From positions 1 through 16,916 of the forward strand of contig CAYWSB010000114.1 in assembly GCA_964460465.1 (NCBI GenBank): a DNA stretch of 16,916 bases, read 5' to 3'. Positions 14,802 through 16,916 of this stretch are shown piece after piece. Both the position numbers and the translations under genes were made by a program. Every line of letters begins with the position of its first letter. The stretch's first letter is position 1. Below the pieces are notes generated by a model. That model was not told where the DNA came from, ran no database searches, and worked only from the letters and a program-made list of their open reading frames with translations. The stretch is from SLRI01 sp964460465 (GTDB lineage Bacteria; Pseudomonadota; Alphaproteobacteria; Geminicoccales; Geminicoccaceae).

Positions 14802-15373
14802 CCGCCAGCACGGTCGGCAGTGCGGAGGTCGGCGGCGCGCAGCCGCCGGCCTCGGCCGGGTCCACCATGGTCAGGGTGTGGGATCCGTTCGTCAGGCTGT
14901 TCCACTGGTCGCTCGTCCTGCTGTTCGCCGCCGCGTATCTCACCGGCGACGAGCTCGACCGGGCGCACGAGCTCCTGGGCTACGCGATCATCGCGTTGCT
15001 GGTGGCACGGATCGTCTGGGGTTTCGTCGGCAGCGAGCATGCGCGTTTTCGCAACTTCGTCTTCGCGCCGACCACCGTCCTGGCCTATGCGCGGGACACG
15101 ATCGCCGGCAAGGCGAGGCGCTATATCGGCCACAACCCCCTGGGCGGGGTGATGGTGCTGCTGCTGATCGCCGGGCTCCTGACCACCGCCGGGACCGGCT
15201 GGCTGCTGACCGGCGGCGGCGAGAGCGAGTGGCTCGAGGAGGTGCACGAGGTGGCGGCGAACGGCATGCTGCTGCTGATCGCCCTGCATGTGGCGGGCGT
15301 GCTCTTCTCCAGCGTCGTGCACGGCGAGAACCTGGTGCGCGGCATGCTCACCGGCCGCAAGCGGGCGGCCTGA
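14798..15373 (+). CDS. cytochrome b561-type membrane protein
   Basis: The 191-aa product has four predicted membrane helices (about 35-50, 57-77, 115-134, 152-173). Histidines are placed as in bacterial cytochrome b561 / hydrogenase-type b subunits: His36 in RLFHWSL, His57 in RAHELLGY, His150 in VHEVAANG and His164 in ALHVAGVLFSS. These probably ligate two haem b groups in the inner membrane. The family moves electrons between quinol and periplasmic partners. I chose the GTG at 14798 because it overlaps the PepSY stop. The ATG at 14867, which starts just before VRVWDPFVRLFHW, is a real alternative. The gene ends in a hairpin shared with the convergent copper chaperone gene. Confidence 0.9.
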   Translation: MTASTVGSAEVGGAQPPASAGSTMVRVWDPFVRLFHWSLVLLFAAAYLTGDELDRAHELLGYAIIALLVARIVWGFVGSEHARFRNFVFAPTTVLAYARDTIAGKARRYIGHNPLGGVMVLLLIAGLLTTAGTGWLLTGGGESEWLEEVHEVAANGMLLLIALHVAGVLFSSVVHGENLVRGMLTGRKRAA

Positions 15374-15421
15374 CGGCAGTGCGGGGACCGCGCCCGACAG
15401 GCGCGATCCCCGCGTCCGTCA
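15371..15421. terminator. bidirectional hairpin terminator between b561 and PCu(A)C genes
   Basis: GCGGGGACCGCGCC (15381-15394) pairs with GGCGCGATCCCCGC (15400-15413) around a 5-nt loop with a single mismatch. An outer TGACGG (15371-15376) pairs with CCGTCA (15416-15421). The outer pair contains the stop codons of the two convergent genes. No T-tract follows on either strand. The strength and position support a two-way transcription barrier. Confidence 0.75.
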
Positions 15422-15937
15422 GTTGCCGTGCCCGTGGCCGTGCCCTGCGCCCATCGCCGGCGCGTCGCCGATGCCGTAGGTCACGGCCTCGACCCTGACC
15501 TCGACCTCGACCGCTCCCGCCGCCTCGAAGACGATCGTCAGCGGGAACGCCGCCCCCTCGACCAGGCGGTCCTCGAGGCCGATCAGCATGACGTGGAGCC
15601 CGCCCGGGCGCAGCGCCACCGTCTCGCCCGGCGGCAGCTCGATCGCCTCGACCTGCCGCATGCGCATCACCCCCGCGCTGTCGACGTCGTGGGTGTGCAG
15701 CTCGACCCGCCCGGCGACGGGGCTCTCTGCCGCGACGATGCGGTCGGCGGTGGCGCCGTTGTTGGTGACGGTGAAGTACGCCGCGCCGTTCTGCTGCTGC
15801 GGTGCGGTCGCCCGCGCCCAGGGGTGGTCGATGAGCGGATCGCCGGCCGCGTGGTCGTGCGCGAGGGTCGTGCCGGCGGCGCCGAGGGCCACGAGCCCGG
15901 CGATGGTGGACAGGATGCTTGTGTGGAAGCGCAACAT
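15419..15937 (-). CDS. PCu(A)C periplasmic copper chaperone
   Basis: PCu(A)C proteins carry Cu(I) in the periplasm and deliver it to the CuA site of cytochrome c oxidase. The 172-aa product has a signal peptide (about 1-26, ending TLAHDHA). The cupredoxin-like domain has ligands Met93, His115 and Met117 (spacing M-X21-H-X-M as in the family) and His81/His83 as the first ligand. His81 to Met93 is one residue longer than the usual H-X10-M because of a small insertion. The C-terminus is a His-rich GHGHGHGN tail that could bind copper or another metal. GGAG lies 7 nt before the ATG. The DUF2946-like gene is 80 bp upstream on the same strand, a common copper-gene pairing. Confidence 0.93.
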   Translation of the reverse strand: MLRFHTSILSTIAGLVALGAAGTTLAHDHAAGDPLIDHPWARATAPQQQNGAAYFTVTNNGATADRIVAAESPVAGRVELHTHDVDSAGVMRMRQVEAIELPPGETVALRPGGLHVMLIGLEDRLVEGAAFPLTIVFEAAGAVEVEVRVEAVTYGIGDAPAMGAGHGHGHGN

Positions 15938-16017
15938 GGCTTGTCTCCGATGACCGGGCGCGCCGATGCGGCGATGGTGCCCGGCTTGTCGGCGGGATGA
16001 AGACGGTGGTCGTGGGC

Positions 16018-16407
16018 TCAGCCGTGCCGCGGCGGACCGCGCGCCGGCAGCGGCGGGGCGGCGCCGGCCGCCGTCGACAGCCCGCGGACCGCCGGAGCCG
16101 TGATGCCGGCGGCGCGGTGCTGTGGCAGGAACAGCGGCGACGATGCCGGCAGGAGTGCTGTCGCGGCGAGCTGCTGGCCGAGGCAGACGGGGCAGTGGTG
16201 GCCGGGTTGCGGCTCGTCCGGGCCGCGCTCGGCCGGCGTTCCGTCCGGCCTGACCCAGACGGGGCCAGCGCCGGTGCAGATGACAAAGGCGGCGTCGAGG
16301 TCCGGCCGGGCGATCGCATGCTGGAGGGTGAGGAACGGCAGGGCGAGTTGCAGCAGCAGCGCGCCCAACGCCCACCGTCCCGCCCGCCGCCGCCATCGCT
16401 GCCGCAT
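16018..16407 (-). CDS. DUF2946-like small protein with HHCPVC motif
   Basis: From the ATG at 16407 the 129-aa product has an Arg-rich N-terminus and a hydrophobic segment (about 13-27), fitting a signal anchor or signal peptide. It then carries a GHHCPVCLGQQ motif (His70-His71, Cys72, Cys75) characteristic of DUF2946 proteins, and a Pro/Ala-rich tail. These proteins have no settled function but often sit beside PCu(A)C and copper-receptor genes, as here, so a role in copper handling is reasonable. The HHCxxC cluster could bind copper. The frame extends to 16518, but the extra 37 residues cover an inverted repeat and are probably untranslated. The Shine-Dalgarno is weak, so the start is uncertain. 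Confidence 0.72.
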   Translation of the reverse strand: MRQRWRRRAGRWALGALLLQLALPFLTLQHAIARPDLDAAFVICTGAGPVWVRPDGTPAERGPDEPQPGHHCPVCLGQQLAATALLPASSPLFLPQHRAAGITAPAVRGLSTAAGAAPPLPARGPPRHG

Positions 16408-16427
16408 CGCCACCGCTCTCGGATCAA

Positions 16428-16464
16428 GCACCGCGGATACTATCGCCGGCCGCACCCGCGGTGC
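16428..16464. promoter_or_regulatory. 9-bp-arm inverted repeat upstream of the copper module
   Basis: GCACCGCGG (16428-16436) and CCGCGGTGC (16456-16464) are perfect inverted arms separated by 19 nt. The repeat ends 21 bp upstream of the DUF2946-like start. The spacer includes GATAGTAT on the minus strand, a possible -10. It may be a repressor operator or an RNA hairpin in the leader; the sequence alone does not decide. Confidence 0.45.
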
Positions 16465-16541
16465 AGCGACCAAACGCCCCGCAGCGGCGCTTTGCCCGGC
16501 CGCCCCGCGGCCCGGCATCGCGACGGCTCGGAAAGCGATCA

Positions 16542-16617
16542 GGTACTAATTCGGGGGACACGTAACGTAATTGACTTGTGGTACTAATTCGGGGGACACG
16601 TAACGTAATTGACTTGT
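16542..16617 (+). repeat. 38-bp perfect tandem duplication
   Basis: The unit starting GGTACTAATTCGGGGGACAC occurs at 16542-16579 and again at 16580-16617 without a mismatch. Its AT-rich parts contrast with the surrounding DNA. The unit is the left end of the palindromic element described separately. The perfect identity implies a recent duplication. Confidence 0.95.
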
Positions 16618-16734
16618 GGCGCGGCCGATCGCCACCCGGGTCGCTGACGGAGCCGGCGGCAGCAGCGACGATCGGTCTTGATCGTACTCGAGGGCGCAAA
16701 GGGTTAATTGCGTCATGTGTCCCCCGAATTAAGG
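16542..16734. mobile_element. small palindromic element without transposase (REP/MITE-like)
   Basis: The left end (two tandem copies, core TAATTCGGGGGACAC) has an inverted partner at 16702-16734. The first 15 bases of that core match exactly, and 10 of the next 15 also match. Between them lie about 84 bp of GC-rich DNA with a nested inverted pair, CCGATCG (16625-16631) and CGATCGG (16669-16675). No open frame inside encodes a transposase. From memory, AATTCGGGGGACAC-type palindromes occur beside Y1/REP-associated tyrosine transposase genes in many proteobacteria. That makes this a likely non-autonomous or residual copy. It sits 6 bp from the stop of the histidinol-dehydrogenase-like gene. Confidence 0.6.
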
Positions 16735-16740
16735 TTCGGG

Positions 16741-16916
16741 TCAGGGCCGGAAACGCTCGCGAATCTCGGAGAGCGCCTGGGCGTGCGCCTCGAAGCCCTC
16801 GTAGGTGGCGAGAACGCGGGCGTGGCGGGCGGGCTCGGCGAAGCCCGCGCGCGTGATGTGCCCGAGGCTGGTGCGCTTCATGAAGTCCTGCACGCCCAGG
16901 GCGGAGAAGGTCCTGG
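16741..16916 (-). CDS. histidinol dehydrogenase family protein, 3' end only
   Basis: Reading the minus strand from the right edge to a TGA at 16741 gives 57 residues with no interruption, so only the C-terminus is in the window. The fragment contains GVQDFMKRTS and later YEGFEAHAQAL. These match the C-terminal region of HisD, where the His of the (G/A)xxAH segment is a zinc ligand (His419 in the E. coli enzyme). HisD oxidises histidinol to histidine. The family also includes paralogues acting on other alcohols, such as sulfopropanediol. The fragment is too short to tell biosynthetic HisD from a paralogue, so I give no symbol. Confidence 0.75.
   Translation of the reverse strand, partial: RTFSALGVQDFMKRTSLGHITRAGFAEPARHARVLATYEGFEAHAQALSEIRERFRP

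Noticed and set aside
16578..16856. short open frames through the tandem repeat (repeating LIRGTRNVIDLW)
   Set aside because: They only translate the duplicated palindromic end and have no ribosome-binding site.

Overview
The window is very GC-rich and its genes read best as a high-GC alphaproteobacterium (a Rhodospirillales- or Geminicoccales-like lineage is my guess from gene content and codon use; there is no rRNA or other marker to settle it). I saw no tRNA, rRNA, CRISPR array or intact transposase. Gene density is high, with many 4-bp start/stop overlaps. Nearly every long antisense open frame is a GC-driven shadow of a real gene.

Layout, left to right. (1) Positions 1-889 hold the 3' part of a Sel1-repeat protein. 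(2) Positions 923-3921 hold two minus-strand regulatory genes: a PAS-PAS-Crp/Fnr fusion regulator and a sigma-70-like (ECF-type) protein with a long tail. The sigma-like gene has a near-perfect FNR/DNR box (TTGAC-N4-ATCAA) spaced like a class II promoter. (3) Positions 3922-10550 hold a complete five-enzyme histidine degradation locus: hutI-hutH-hutG-hutU on the minus strand with overlapping genes, and hutF divergent on the plus strand. HutF together with HutG means formiminoglutamate goes through N-formylglutamate to glutamate plus formate. (4) Positions 10547-11234 hold an MntA/HepT-type nucleotidyltransferase/HEPN toxin-antitoxin pair. (5) Positions 11381-12052 hold a TenA-family aminopyrimidine hydrolase. 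(6) Positions 12019-15373 hold a two-component system (sensor kinase, OmpR-family regulator) behind a small exported PepSY protein. A second PepSY protein and a cytochrome b561-type membrane protein are divergent from it. The shared 130-bp promoter region carries a symmetric four-half-site element, CTGAC-N6-CTGAC-N7-GTCAG-N6-GTCAG, which looks like the operator of this regulator. (7) Positions 15419-16407 hold a copper module: a PCu(A)C periplasmic copper chaperone with a His-rich tail and an upstream DUF2946-like CxxC protein, with a 9-bp-arm inverted repeat just upstream. (8) Positions 16542-16734 hold a small palindromic element with ends built on AATTCGGGGGACAC, its left end duplicated in tandem and no transposase inside. 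(9) Positions 16741-16916 hold the 3' end of a histidinol-dehydrogenase-family gene.

The hut genes form one catabolic unit. The two-component, PepSY, b561 and copper genes form a neighbourhood suggestive of envelope, metal or redox stress handling. That functional link is inferred from co-location and the shared operator, not demonstrated. The most interesting unexplained signals are the four-half-site operator, the FNR-type promoter of the sigma-like gene next to a PAS-Crp fusion, and the transposase-less palindromic element.
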